From: Streptomyces sulphureus DSM 40104
GTDB lineage: Bacteria; Actinomycetota; Actinomycetes; Streptomycetales; Streptomycetaceae
Assembly: GCF_000381025.1 (NCBI RefSeq)
Contig: NZ_KB905815.1
Location: 1 to 64,000, forward strand
Direction: 5' to 3'
Length of the DNA stretch: 64,000 nucleotides
A program made the translations under genes and the position numbers. Below, piece after piece: positions 1-7,800 of the stretch (position 1 is its first letter; the number at the start of each line of letters is the position of its first letter). The notes under the pieces are model-generated. The model was not told the origin of the DNA, ran no database searches, and was given only the letters and a program-made list of their open reading frames with translations.

Positions 1-62
1 ACTTGCATGTGTTAAGCACGCCGCCAGCGTTCGTCCTGAGCCAGGATCAAACTCTCCATGAA
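1..62 (-). rRNA. 16S ribosomal RNA, 5' end only
   Basis: Read on the minus strand, bases 55 to 1 give the universal start of bacterial 16S rRNA: AGAGTTTGATCCTGGCTCAG, followed by the actinobacterial GACGAACGCTGGCGGCGTG segment. The rest of the gene lies outside the window. The mature 5' end is placed about 7 nt upstream of the AGAGTTTG motif by analogy with E. coli numbering, so the boundary is good to a few bases. Confidence 0.97.
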
Positions 63-479
63 TGCATTCCACATCCACAAAGACCACACACCCACACACA
101 CGCGGGCATGCACAATCCTTGCCGAAAAAAATCAAAGAAACCCACCCAACCAAAAAACAGGCCAGGTACGGGCATCAACAAACTTGGCGTTGACTAAATG
201 GCACGCTGTTGAGTTCTCAAAGAACGAACGCTTCCATCGAACCCCTCCCAGGGCCCTCCGGGCGCTTCCCTCTCGGTGTCCACCACATTAACCGATTTCC
301 CTTCGGGCTCCTAATCGGGCCCTTCCGGTGCTTTCGGGCAAACGAAAGCAGTCCCGGATTCGGGATCTTCGCAGTAGTGGTTGGCCGCTTGCGGGAACTC
401 GATGGGCGGTACGGGACCGCGCTCTGAGTCACCCCGCTTCAAGCGACCCGGTCAACGTTAGGGCGTCTGCTGGGTTGCG
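63..479 (-). promoter_or_regulatory. rRNA operon leader and promoter region
   Basis: This 417-base non-coding stretch separates the 16S gene from the DNA glycosylase gene and must hold the rrn promoters and leader. It is less GC-rich near the 16S gene, with T/G-rich runs on the minus strand, as in rrn leaders. A TTGACC hexamer at 450-455 (minus strand) could be a -35 box, but I found no convincing -10 at the right distance, so individual promoters are not assigned. Short ORFs across it are not believable genes. Confidence 0.75.
200..226 (-). promoter_or_regulatory. boxA-like/processing element of the rrn leader
   Basis: On the minus strand this reads TTCTTTGAGAACTCAAC followed by AGCGTGCC. 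The same element recurs in actinobacterial rRNA leaders and spacers and is connected with antitermination and RNase III-type processing. It lies about 140 nt before the 16S start. The role is taken from known rrn leaders; only the sequence match is seen here. Confidence 0.6.
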
Positions 480-1154
480 TCAACCCGAGGGGGTACGTCG
501 CCTCGGTTGGTGGGGGCGGTACGGGCTCACCGTGGGATCGCCGTCGATCCAGAAGCGCCACGGGTGGTGGGCGCCCTCGCCGCCGACGCCGGTGCGTGGG
601 CCGTTGCGTATGGCGTTCCCCTGGGGCAGGTCGCCCGTGAGGATGCGGAGGGGGGCGGTGGTGTCCGGGCCGCAGACATCCGTTCCGTTGAGCGTGCGGT
701 CGATGTCGAGCGAAGTCGCGAGGCGGGCCGGGCCCTTGGCGAGTTCGGTGTCGCGCTTCGCCTTGGGGCGGCGGGCACGCGCCTGGTCGTGGCCGGTGAG
801 GAGCTCGCCTCCGCGGAGGAGGACTCCGCTCGCATGGTTCTCGGGACCGCAGACGAGGTTGAGGCTGAACCACATCCCGTAGATGAAGTACACGTACGCG
901 TGGCCCGGCGGACCGAACATGGACGCGTTGCGTTGGGTGCGCCCTCGGTACGCGTGCGAACCGGGGTCTGCTTCACCCGCGTACGCCTCGACCTCGGTGA
1001 TGCGGAGCGCCATCGGGCCCTCGGGGGTGGTGCGTACCAGTGTGCATCCGAGCAGCTCCGGGGCCACCTCCAGGACCTGGCGGTCGAAGAAGGAGCGCGG
1101 TAGCGGGGCATGACTGGCGTTGCCGGGTGGCATACGGTCTCGACCAGCGATCAT
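480..1154 (-). CDS. 3-methyladenine DNA glycosylase (AAG/MPG family)
   Basis: Base-excision repair enzyme that removes alkylated purines (3-methyladenine, hypoxanthine-type lesions) from DNA. About 224 residues, normal for bacterial AAG proteins. Family signatures are clear: [19 protein letters not shown] near the N-terminus, the catalytic segment [21 protein letters not shown] (the glutamate activates water), [25 protein letters not shown], and RNGPRTGVG near the C-terminus. Two starts are possible: ATG at 1154 (chosen, a TTACGCT -10-like element lies just upstream) or ATG at 1133, 7 codons later; neither has a strong ribosome site. The gene runs toward the rRNA operon and is divergent from the Spo0M gene. 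Confidence 0.93.
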   Translation of the reverse strand: MIAGRDRMPPGNASHAPLPRSFFDRQVLEVAPELLGCTLVRTTPEGPMALRITEVEAYAGEADPGSHAYRGRTQRNASMFGPPGHAYVYFIYGMWFSLNLVCGPENHASGVLLRGGELLTGHDQARARRPKAKRDTELAKGPARLATSLDIDRTLNGTDVCGPDTTAPLRILTGDLPQGNAIRNGPRTGVGGEGAHHPWRFWIDGDPTVSPYRPHQPRRRTPSG

Positions 1155-1293
1155 GCCGTCCGAGCGTAACCGAGCGGCCGGGGGTGCCGCCGGGGTCGCG
1201 GATGTGAGGTGGACGGCGGGTGCCGCGGGGGAGATGCCTCTCCCTCCGCGCGGTGCCACGGGGCAGGGGGAGGCCGAGTGGGAGGACCCGGAG

Positions 1294-2076
1294 ATGGTGT
1301 GGAAGAAGCTGTTCGCGAGCGTGGGGGTCGGTGGGGCTTCTGTCGACACGGTGCTGCACGAACCGAACGTCGTGCCCGGTGGTGTGGTGCACGGGGAGGT
1401 GCGGATCGCCGGTGGCGCCGTCGAGCAGACGGTGCAGAGCCTCTCGGTGGGGTTCCTTGCGCGGGTCGAGGTCGAGAGGGACGACGGGGAGGTCAAGAAG
1501 GACATCGAGTTCGCCCGTCAGCGGATCGGGGGTGAGTTGCGGCTGAGCGAAGGGGCGGTGCACACGGTGCCGTTCGCGCTGGAGGTGCCCTGGGAGACGC
1601 CGTTGACGGTCCTCACGGGGCACCGCCTGCCCGGCATGGAGATCGGGGTGACGACGGAGCTCGCCCTCGCCAAAGCCGTCGACTCCGGTGACCTCGACCC
1701 CGTCCACGTCCATCCGCTCCCGGCGCAGCAGGCGCTCCTCGACGCCTTTCTTGGGTTGGGGTTCCGGTTCAAGTCGGCCGACCTGGAGCAGGGCGTCGTC
1801 CGGAACACGCGGCAGCGGTTGCCCTTCTACCAGGAGGTCGAGTTCCATGCGCCACCCCAGTACCGCGGGCTGCGCGAGGTGGAGGTGACGTTCGTCGCCG
1901 ACGACCGGGAGATGGACGTCGTGCTGGAGATGGACAAGAAGCCCGGGCTCTTCAGTGAGGGCAGCGACTCGTACCACGCGTTCCGGGTCGGTCTCGCGAA
2001 CTTCGCGTCGACGGACTGGGCCGGCTACCTCAATCGCTGGATCTCCGAGGTGAGCGGCCGACGGAACTGGCTGTGA
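1294..2076 (+). CDS. SpoOM/Spo0M-type sporulation-control protein (arrestin-like fold)
   Basis: A 260-residue cytoplasmic protein of the Spo0M family, whose Bacillus member affects sporulation and whose fold resembles arrestins. It starts [20 protein letters not shown] and carries the family features [27 protein letters not shown], a [14 protein letters not shown] strand and a C-terminal region with WAGYLNRW. The ATG at 1294 is preceded by GGAGG at 1281-1285 with 8-nt spacing, which decides against the in-frame ATG at 1120. It ends 7 nt from the stop of the convergent barstar-like gene. Molecular role in Streptomyces is not evident from sequence. Confidence 0.9.
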   Translation: MVWKKLFASVGVGGASVDTVLHEPNVVPGGVVHGEVRIAGGAVEQTVQSLSVGFLARVEVERDDGEVKKDIEFARQRIGGELRLSEGAVHTVPFALEVPWETPLTVLTGHRLPGMEIGVTTELALAKAVDSGDLDPVHVHPLPAQQALLDAFLGLGFRFKSADLEQGVVRNTRQRLPFYQEVEFHAPPQYRGLREVEVTFVADDREMDVVLEMDKKPGLFSEGSDSYHAFRVGLANFASTDWAGYLNRWISEVSGRRNWL

Positions 2077-2083
2077 GCGCGGG

Positions 2084-2515
2084 CTAGCCGAGGAGCACGG
2101 TGAGCGGGGTTTCGCGGACCGCCCAGTAGCCGGCGGCGGCGGAGAGGACGCCGGCTGCGGAGTCCGCCTCGGCCGGGGCTGCCTGCTCGAAACCTGCCCA
2201 GCCGGCGGTGAGGAGGAGGTAGCCCTCGGTCTCGCCCCACCACGAGAGGTCCGTGAGGCAGTCCGAGAGGGCGTCCCAGTTGCGGCCGAAGTAGCCGGGG
2301 AGTTCGAGGCCGACGGCGAACGCCTCCATGAAGCCCGCCTTGTCGGTGACGCCTGTGAGGTCCGCGACGGCGCCGATCCAGCCGGCCGCCTCGGCATGCA
2401 TCAGGGCGTCGGGACCGACGCCGGGGCACCGGTAGACGCCGGCGGGGACCGTTCCGTCGAAGACGCCGGGGAGGTCCTGGTACGGAAGGTCGGGCAGGTC
2501 GACTGAGCTGGTCAT
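2084..2515 (-). CDS. Barstar-family protein
   Basis: A 143-residue protein whose second half matches barstar, the inhibitor of barnase-type ribonucleases. Diagnostic elements are the segment DKAGFMEAFAVGLELPGYFG followed by RNWDALSDCLTDLSWW, the part that contacts the nuclease in true barstar. The N-terminal 45 residues (proline- and glycine-rich) are extra relative to classical 90-residue barstar. No barnase-like gene lies next to it, so it may be an orphan antitoxin, act on a nuclease encoded elsewhere, or have another partner. The ribosome site before the ATG is weak. Confidence 0.82.
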   Translation of the reverse strand: MTSSVDLPDLPYQDLPGVFDGTVPAGVYRCPGVGPDALMHAEAAGWIGAVADLTGVTDKAGFMEAFAVGLELPGYFGRNWDALSDCLTDLSWWGETEGYLLLTAGWAGFEQAAPAEADSAAGVLSAAAGYWAVRETPLTVLLG

Positions 2516-2655
2516 GTCACACCATCGCTTTGCGGATCTGGTGGCGGCAAGGGGTGGAGGAGGTCTCTGCTCCGCGCTGCCATGGTGACAAAGCCGCGGC
2601 TCCTGGCTGGTTAGGCTGGCCGTTGCAGCGATTCGCACGACGAGGAGGGTCCGAC

Positions 2656-3189
2656 GTGACCGACAAGCAACGGCGTCCGCTTCCGCACGAGTTCCACCCT
2701 CCGGTGCCCGGGTTCCGGGTGGTCAGCGACGACCTGGTGGACGGCGGCCGGTTGGGTTCCGGACAGGTCTACGGCGAGGGCAACACCTCGCCGCAGCTCA
2801 GCTGGTCCGGGTTCCCCGCCGGCACGAAGAGCTTCGCCGTGACCTGCTTCGACCCGGATGCGCCGACGGGCAGCGGATTCTGGCACTGGTCGGTCTTCGA
2901 CATCCCGGCCTCCGTCACCGAACTCCCGGCCGGCGCAGGCACCGGAGGAATGGCGGGGCTGCCCGAGGGCGCGGTCCACGTCCGCAACGACTTCGGTGAC
3001 CGGGAGTTCGTCGGAGCCGCTCCCCCGCCCGGGGACGGACCGCACCGTTATGTCTTCACGGTCTACGCCGTTGACAGCGAAAAGCTGGGGCCGGACGGGG
3101 ACGCCACCCCGGCCTTCGTCGGGTTCAACCTGCGGTTCAAGACGATCGGCAGGGCCCAACTGATCGGTGAGTTCGAGCTCGAGGGCTAA
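2656..3189 (+). CDS. YbhB/YbcL family Raf kinase inhibitor-like (PEBP) protein
   Basis: A 177-residue phosphatidylethanolamine-binding-protein homologue. Seen motifs: YGEGNTSPQLSW, the ligand-pocket core CFDPDAPTGSGFWHWSVFDI (D-x-D-A-P plus HW), and GPHRYVFTVYAVD near the end. Family members bind anionic ligands; a physiological role in bacteria is mostly unknown. The GTG at 2656 is chosen because a GGAGG lies 7 nt upstream (2644-2648). No signal peptide, so it is probably cytoplasmic. A strong hairpin follows the stop codon. Confidence 0.92.
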   Translation: MTDKQRRPLPHEFHPPVPGFRVVSDDLVDGGRLGSGQVYGEGNTSPQLSWSGFPAGTKSFAVTCFDPDAPTGSGFWHWSVFDIPASVTELPAGAGTGGMAGLPEGAVHVRNDFGDREFVGAAPPPGDGPHRYVFTVYAVDSEKLGPDGDATPAFVGFNLRFKTIGRAQLIGEFELEG

Positions 3190-3207
3190 CCGCGGGCCCG
3201 CCCCACT

Positions 3208-3237
3208 CCCCCGTCGCAACTTCCCTTGCGGCGGGGG
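3208..3237 (+). terminator. Hairpin terminator after the PEBP gene
   Basis: CCCCCGTCGCAA (3208-3219) pairs with TTGCGGCGGGGG (3226-3237), 12 bp with one mismatch and a 6-nt loop, 18 nt after the stop codon. There is no U-run, as is usual for Streptomyces terminators. Confidence 0.7.
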
Positions 3238-3320
3238 AAATTGCGTTGTACGGGGTATCTCTCGGCTGCACAGTGGAGCCACCCGCGCGCGGTGCGGGTG
3301 GGGCCTGGGAGGTGGCGGGG

Positions 3321-3800
3321 ATGCGTCGGACACTGATCCTGAACGCGAGCTTCGAGCCGTTGTCGGCCGTGCCTGTGCACCGCGCGGTGGTGCTGGTGCT
3401 CCGCGGGAAGGCCGTCGTCGAGCGGGCGCATCCCTCGCTGCGGTGCAGGGCCGCCGAGTTGGAAATGCCGGCGCCCGAGGTGATCCGGTTGACGCGGTAC
3501 GTCAGGGTGCCGTTCCGGGCGCGGGCGCCCTGGTCGCGTCGGGGTGTGCTGCTGCGGGACCGGTACAGGTGCGCGTACTGCGGGCGGCGGGCGGGGACGG
3601 TGGACCATGTCGTGCCGAGGTCCAGGGGCGGCACCGACTCATGGCTCAACACCGTTGCCGCGTGCGGCGGCTGCAACCGGAGGAAGGCGGACCGCACGCC
3701 CGCGCAGGCCGGTCTCGTGCTGCTTTCTGCGCCCTTTGCGCCGTCGCCGGGGGATGTGCTGGTGCGGAGCCTTGAGACGACGGCGCCGGCGGCTGCCTAG
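3321..3800 (+). CDS. HNH endonuclease domain protein
   Basis: A 159-residue protein with an HNH nuclease module at the C-terminal half: YRCAYCGRRAGTVDHVVPRS provides CxxC and the DH of the HNH motif, then GGTDSWLNTVAACGGCNRRK gives the central Asn, a second CxxC and basic residues. The N-terminal region (MRRTLILNASFEPLSAVPVH) is typical of a widespread actinobacterial family whose substrate is unknown. ATG 3321 has GGGAGG 8 nt upstream. It is monocistronic and convergent with the SPFH gene; a role in DNA repair or defence is only a guess. Confidence 0.9.
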   Translation: MRRTLILNASFEPLSAVPVHRAVVLVLRGKAVVERAHPSLRCRAAELEMPAPEVIRLTRYVRVPFRARAPWSRRGVLLRDRYRCAYCGRRAGTVDHVVPRSRGGTDSWLNTVAACGGCNRRKADRTPAQAGLVLLSAPFAPSPGDVLVRSLETTAPAAA

Positions 3801-3822
3801 CGGGGCGGTGGGCCGGTCGCCG

Positions 3823-3856
3823 CGCCTCCTCGGAATGTGCCTGGCCCGAGGAGGCG
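3823..3856. terminator. Bidirectional hairpin between HNH and SPFH genes
   Basis: CGCCTCCTCGG (3823-3833) and CCGAGGAGGCG (3846-3856) form a perfect 11-bp stem with a 12-nt loop, centred between two convergent genes, so it can serve both. Confidence 0.72.
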
Positions 3857-3868
3857 GGCGCTTCCGGA

Positions 3869-4810
3869 TCAGTCGACGCGGGGCTGCTCCACGGGCGCCT
3901 TCGTCATCGAGGCGCCGCCGCCGTTGCCGCCGCCGCCCGGGCGGAAGTTGTCGAGCGCGCCGCCGAGCCCCTTGAGCGCGTCGCCGATCTCGCTGGGCAC
4001 GATCCAGAGCTTGTTGGCGTCGCCTTCGGCGATCTTCGGGAGCATCTGGAGGTACTGGTAGGAGAGGAGCTTCTGGTCCGGGTCGCCCGCGTGGATCGAC
4101 TCGAAGACGGTGCGGATCGCCTGCGCCTCGCCTTCCGCCTTCAACGCGGCGGAACGGGCCTCACCTTCGGCCCGCAGGATGGAGGACTGCTTCTCGCCCT
4201 CGGCCTCCAGGATCTGCGACTGCCGGACGCCCTCCGCCTGGAGGATCGCGGCGCGCTTGTCCCGGTCGGCGCGCATCTGCTTCTCCATGGAGTCCTGGAT
4301 GGACGTCGGCGGTTCGATCGCCTTCAACTCGACGCGGTTGACGCGGATTCCCCACTTGCCCGTCGCCTCGTCGAGGACGCCGCGCAGGGCCGCGTTGATC
4401 TCCTCGCGGGAAGTGAGGGTGCGCTCCAGGTCCATGCCGCCGATGATGTTCCGCAGGGTGGTGACGGTGAGCTGCTCGATCGCCTGGATGTAGCTGGCGA
4501 CCTCGTACGTCGCGGCACGCGCGTCCGTCACCTGGTAGTAGATGACCGTGTCGATGTTGACGACCAGGTTGTCCTGGGTGATCACCGGCTGCGGGGGGAA
4601 GGGGACGACCTGTTCGCGGAGGTCGACGCGGTTGCGCACGGTGTCGATGAACGGCACCACGATGTTGAGGCCGGCGTTGAGCGTGCGGGTGTACCGGCCG
4701 AAGCGCTCCACGATGGCGGCGCTCGCCTGCGGGATGACCTGGATCGTCTTGATGAGTGCGATGAAGACCAGCACCACCAGGATGATCAGGACAATGATGA
4801 TGGCGTCCAT
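3869..4810 (-). CDS. SPFH/band 7 (stomatin-like) membrane protein
   Basis: A 313-residue stomatin/QmcA-type protein. One N-terminal membrane segment (IIIVLIILVVLVFIALI, residues 4-20) is followed by the band-7 domain (IPQASAAIVERFGRY through VNRVELKAIEPP) and a coiled-coil with repeated AEGE/EGE-A units (about residues 195-240); the tail is glycine-rich. Such proteins scaffold lipid microdomains and influence membrane proteases. It lies 54 nt downstream of an NfeD-type gene on the same strand, the classic pairing of stomatin-like proteins with NfeD partners, so the two are very probably one operon. Confidence 0.94.
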   Translation of the reverse strand: MDAIIIVLIILVVLVFIALIKTIQVIPQASAAIVERFGRYTRTLNAGLNIVVPFIDTVRNRVDLREQVVPFPPQPVITQDNLVVNIDTVIYYQVTDARAATYEVASYIQAIEQLTVTTLRNIIGGMDLERTLTSREEINAALRGVLDEATGKWGIRVNRVELKAIEPPTSIQDSMEKQMRADRDKRAAILQAEGVRQSQILEAEGEKQSSILRAEGEARSAALKAEGEAQAIRTVFESIHAGDPDQKLLSYQYLQMLPKIAEGDANKLWIVPSEIGDALKGLGGALDNFRPGGGGNGGGASMTKAPVEQPRVD

Positions 4811-4864
4811 CGCCTGCCCCCTGCGTATTGTGTGACGTACGTGCTTACGCTGTGTGCTCTGACA

Positions 4865-5296
4865 TCACATCACGACCGCCGTGGCGCCGTCGATCTCGAC
4901 GACGTCCACCTGACGACCGGGCTCGTAGGCGCTCTCGGTGTCGAGTGAGCGCGCCGACCAGACCTCGCCGGCGAGCTTGATCCGCCCGCCCTGGCCGTCG
5001 ACCCGCTCCAGCACCACCGCCTGGCGGCCCTTGAGCGCGTCCACACCGCTGCTCAACTCCGGCCGCCCGGCGCGCATTCGGCGCGCGACGGGGCGCACGA
5101 CGAGGATCAGCGCGCTGGAGACGACGGCGAAGACGACGACCTGGGCGACATACCCCCAGCCCAGCCCGGCGGTCCCGGCCGCGGCGACCGCGCCGACAGC
5201 GAGCATGCCGAACTCGGGCATCGCCGTGAGTACCAACGGGATACCGAGCGCTGCGGCGGCCACGAGCCACCAGACCCATACGTCCACACCGCCCAT
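4865..5296 (-). CDS. NfeD-family membrane protein
   Basis: A 143-residue short NfeD: two hydrophobic regions (WVWWLVAAAALGIPLVL, then GYVAQVVVFAVVSSALILVV) followed by the C-terminal OB-fold domain (ALKGRQAVVLERVDGQGGRIKLAGEVWSARS in pieces). It lacks the N-terminal ClpP-type protease domain of long NfeD. NfeD OB domains pair with stomatin-type proteins, and the SPFH gene lies just downstream. The ATG at 5296 is used; an alternative GTG at 5287 (VDVWVW) would sit 7 nt after a TACCAT -10-like element. It begins 13 nt after the upstream ABC gene ends. Confidence 0.88.
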   Translation of the reverse strand: MGGVDVWVWWLVAAAALGIPLVLTAMPEFGMLAVGAVAAAGTAGLGWGYVAQVVVFAVVSSALILVVRPVARRMRAGRPELSSGVDALKGRQAVVLERVDGQGGRIKLAGEVWSARSLDTESAYEPGRQVDVVEIDGATAVVM

Positions 5297-5309
5297 GGTA
5301 GGCGGGTGT

Positions 5310-6107
5310 TCAGGTCAGCGGCAGCCCCTGCGCCGACCAGCGATCGCCGTGCTGCTCGACGACGAGCGGCAGCCCGAAGCACTTGGAGAGGTTCTTCGAC
5401 GTCAGCTCCGTCTCCAGCGGCCCGGCGGCGAGCAACTTGCCCTGCCGCACCATCAGGACGTGCGTGAAGCCCGGAGGGATCTCCTCGACGTGGTGCGTCA
5501 CCATCATCATCGACGGCGCCAGCGGATCGCGTGCGAGGCGCCCGAGGCGGCGTACGAGGTCCTCGCGGCCGCCGAGATCGAGCCCGGCCGCCGGCTCGTC
5601 GAGGAGCAGGAGTTCGGGGTCGGTCATCATCGCGCGGGCAATGAGGGTGCGCTTGCGCTCGCCCTCGGAGAGGGTGCTGAACCGGCGGTCGAGATACTCG
5701 CTCATGCCGAGGACGTCGAGGAAGGCGCGCGCCCGGTCCTCGTCGACGCGCTCGTAGCTCTCCTGCCAGTGCGCCGTCATACCGTAAGCGGCGGTGAGGA
5801 CGGTCTCCAGCACGGTCTGTTGGCGGGGAAGCTTGTCGGCCATGGCGACGCCCGCAATGCCGATGCGCGGGCGCAGGTCGAAGACGTCGACGCCGACGCC
5901 GCCGAGCTCCTCGCCGAGGATCGAGACGCTGCCCGAGGTCGGGTAGAGGTAGGTGGAGGCCAGGTTGAGCAGGGTGGTCTTGCCGGCGCCGTTCGGGCCG
6001 AGGATCACCCAGCGTTCGCCCTCCTTGACCGACCAGGAGACCTCGTCCACCAGAGCTCGGCCCTCGCGGACCACGGATACGTCCACCAGCTCCAGTACTT
6101 CGCTCAT
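5310..6107 (-). CDS. ABC transporter ATP-binding protein
   Basis: A 265-residue ABC ATPase. Walker A GPNGAGKT, ABC signature LSEGERKR, Walker B LLLLDEPAAGLD and the H-loop VTHHVEEIP are all intact. No permease gene is adjacent, so the transported substrate, or whether it acts in transport at all, cannot be told; it resembles lone ATPases of the YlmA/ModF type. Start ATG 6107 (MSEVLELVDV) is preferred over the upstream frame because AGGAGA lies upstream and homology begins here. It is followed closely by nfeD, so the three minus-strand genes may be co-transcribed. Confidence 0.9.
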   Translation of the reverse strand: MSEVLELVDVSVVREGRALVDEVSWSVKEGERWVILGPNGAGKTTLLNLASTYLYPTSGSVSILGEELGGVGVDVFDLRPRIGIAGVAMADKLPRQQTVLETVLTAAYGMTAHWQESYERVDEDRARAFLDVLGMSEYLDRRFSTLSEGERKRTLIARAMMTDPELLLLDEPAAGLDLGGREDLVRRLGRLARDPLAPSMMMVTHHVEEIPPGFTHVLMVRQGKLLAAGPLETELTSKNLSKCFGLPLVVEQHGDRWSAQGLPLT

Positions 6108-6207
6108 GAGCGCGTTGTCTCCTCGTCTCCGCGTACCTGCATGTGCTGTGCCCGCAGGCACATTCCCCATGGGAAAACCTACGCCACCCGCCCGCCGGGC
6201 AGTTCCC

Positions 6208-6213
6208 TAGGCT
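6208..6213 (+). promoter_or_regulatory. -10 box of a leaderless transcript
   Basis: TAGGCT ends 6 nt before the ATG at 6220 and no ribosome binding site precedes that ATG, the arrangement of a leaderless mRNA in Streptomyces. No good -35 is visible. Confidence 0.6.
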
Positions 6214-6219
6214 GGTCCC

Positions 6220-7041
6220 ATGCTCATCGAAGCGCGCTCAGGGCGCCTCACCGCTTGGGGAAATGCGCTCTTCGCCGGTCTTGTCTCCCCGGACGAGGCT
6301 GCCGAGGAGATCGTCGGCGAGGACGACAGGCACCGCGCTCTCGGGGTGCCCGGTGCCGACGGCGAAGGGGTCGGCCTGACGCTCGCGCTCGGGAGGCTGC
6401 GGGCGCTGGGAGCCGTGGGTCTGCGGCTGGCGCTGCCGGCTCCCGGACATCCGCTGGGGTTGAGCGGGCCGCCGGAGTTCAACGCGGCTGCGCTCGCCGC
6501 CGGCGAGGGCGTCGTGGTAGAGGGCGCGCAGTTGGGCTTGGTGCCCGAGGTGACGGAGTCGGGTCCCGGTGGCGCGGTGGGGCGTGCGGACCGGCACGTC
6601 GACGTCGTCTGGCGGTGCATGCCGGTGCGCGAGGCGCCGCCTGCGGACGTCCCCTCGCTCGGCGAGGCGGAGCGTGAACTGGCGGACGCGATGCGGGAGA
6701 CGACGGAGGTGCTGACGCGGCTCGACGTCGCCGGCTCGGGACCGATCGCCGACGCGGCGCTGGAGGCGTACCGCGCGCGGGCGGAGGCGGGCAGGCGGCT
6801 GCTGGCCCCGGGGTATCCGGCCCGCGCCGTACGTGTGTTGGAGCTCGCCCAGCGCGTCCGGGCGCTGGTCTCGATCGCCTCCACGGAGGGCGGCGACGGG
6901 CGGGAGCACGGCGGTGCCGTCAGCGCGGCGCAGATCGCGGCACGCGCCGAGGCGCTCAGGCCGGTGGAGCGCACGGCTCGGCGGGCGCAGGTGGCGGCGT
7001 ACAACTCCTACGCGGAGGAGCGGGAGCGCAGGCGTCACTGA
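6220..7041 (+). CDS. Conserved hypothetical protein
   Basis: A 273-residue protein I do not recognise as a named family. It opens MLIEARSGRLTAWGNALFAG and has no signal peptide or membrane segment. The last third is helical and rich in Ala/Arg/Glu (AELAQRVRAL, AQIAARAEALRPVERTARRAQ), suggesting a coiled or helical-bundle tail. Codon use is like its neighbours. It is divergent from the ABC ATPase and convergent with the response regulator. It is likely a genuine gene because it is long, has good codon bias and has a clean leaderless promoter. Confidence 0.75.
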   Translation: MLIEARSGRLTAWGNALFAGLVSPDEAAEEIVGEDDRHRALGVPGADGEGVGLTLALGRLRALGAVGLRLALPAPGHPLGLSGPPEFNAAALAAGEGVVVEGAQLGLVPEVTESGPGGAVGRADRHVDVVWRCMPVREAPPADVPSLGEAERELADAMRETTEVLTRLDVAGSGPIADAALEAYRARAEAGRRLLAPGYPARAVRVLELAQRVRALVSIASTEGGDGREHGGAVSAAQIAARAEALRPVERTARRAQVAAYNSYAEERERRRH

Positions 7042-7099
7042 CGGACGTCAACGAACGGGCATGCGGCCCGGTGAGGGCGGGCGCGCGGAGACGGGCGCT

Positions 7100-7124
7100 C
7101 CCCGCGCGCGGTCGCGCGCCGGGG
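7100..7124. terminator. Possible bidirectional hairpin
   Basis: CCCCGCGCGCG and CGCGCGCCGGGG pair with one bulged base and a 2-nt GT apex between the convergent ends at 7041 and 7159. The very short loop means inner pairs would open. Confidence 0.45.
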
Positions 7125-7158
7125 CGGCCGTCGTCAACTCCCGTCCTGTGCCGTGCGT

Positions 7159-7800
7159 TCATCCCCCGATGCCGTGCCGCACCGCCCAGAGCGCCGCCTG
7201 GGTGCGGTCGGCGAGGTCGAGCTTCATGAGGATGTTGGAGACGTGCGTCTTGACGGTCTTCTCCGAGAGCACCAGCGCCTTCGCGATCTCGCGGTTGGAG
7301 CGGCCGTCGGCGATGAGTTCGAGGACCTGGTCCTCGCGCTCGGTCAACGTCGGTGCACGCCCGGCGGGTTGGTCCGCGTCCTCTTCGTGCAGCAGGGCGC
7401 CGGCCACCTCCGGCTGGAGGAGCACGTGGCCCGCATGGACGGAGCGGATCGCGCCGGCGAGCGCCTCGGGGTCGACGTCCTTGTAGACGTAGCCGGCGGC
7501 TCCGGCGCGCAGGGCGGGGACCACCGTGCGCTGTTCGGTGAAGCTCGTCACCACGAGCACGCGCGCAGGGTTGCCCGACGCACGGAGCCCGCGGAGCGCC
7601 TCGACGCCGTCGGTGCCGGGCATCTTCACGTCCATGAGCACCACGTCCGGCCGGAGCTCCTCGGTACGCGCGAGCCCCTCCTCGCCGTCTGCGGCCTCGC
7701 CGACGACCTCGATGTCGTCCTGGACCTCCAGGAATGTGCGCAAGCCCCGGCGCACGACCTGGTGGTCGTCGACGAGGAGCACGCGGATCACCTCAGCCAC
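7159..7800 (-). CDS. NarL/FixJ-type response regulator
   Basis: A 213-residue two-component DNA-binding regulator. Receiver domain at residues 5-120: acidic pocket LLVDDHQ, phospho-acceptor Asp in VVLMDVKMPGTDG, conserved Thr/Ser in VVTSF and Lys in GYVYKDV. LuxR-type HTH at about 147-205: LTEREDQVLELIADGRSNRE, then EKTVKTHVSNILMKL. The GTG start at 7800 overlaps the kinase stop by 8 nt, so translation is coupled to the kinase gene. Target genes are unknown; the FHA-ABC exporter just upstream of the pair is a candidate by position only. Confidence 0.95.
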   Translation of the reverse strand: MAEVIRVLLVDDHQVVRRGLRTFLEVQDDIEVVGEAADGEEGLARTEELRPDVVLMDVKMPGTDGVEALRGLRASGNPARVLVVTSFTEQRTVVPALRAGAAGYVYKDVDPEALAGAIRSVHAGHVLLQPEVAGALLHEEDADQPAGRAPTLTEREDQVLELIADGRSNREIAKALVLSEKTVKTHVSNILMKLDLADRTQAALWAVRHGIGG

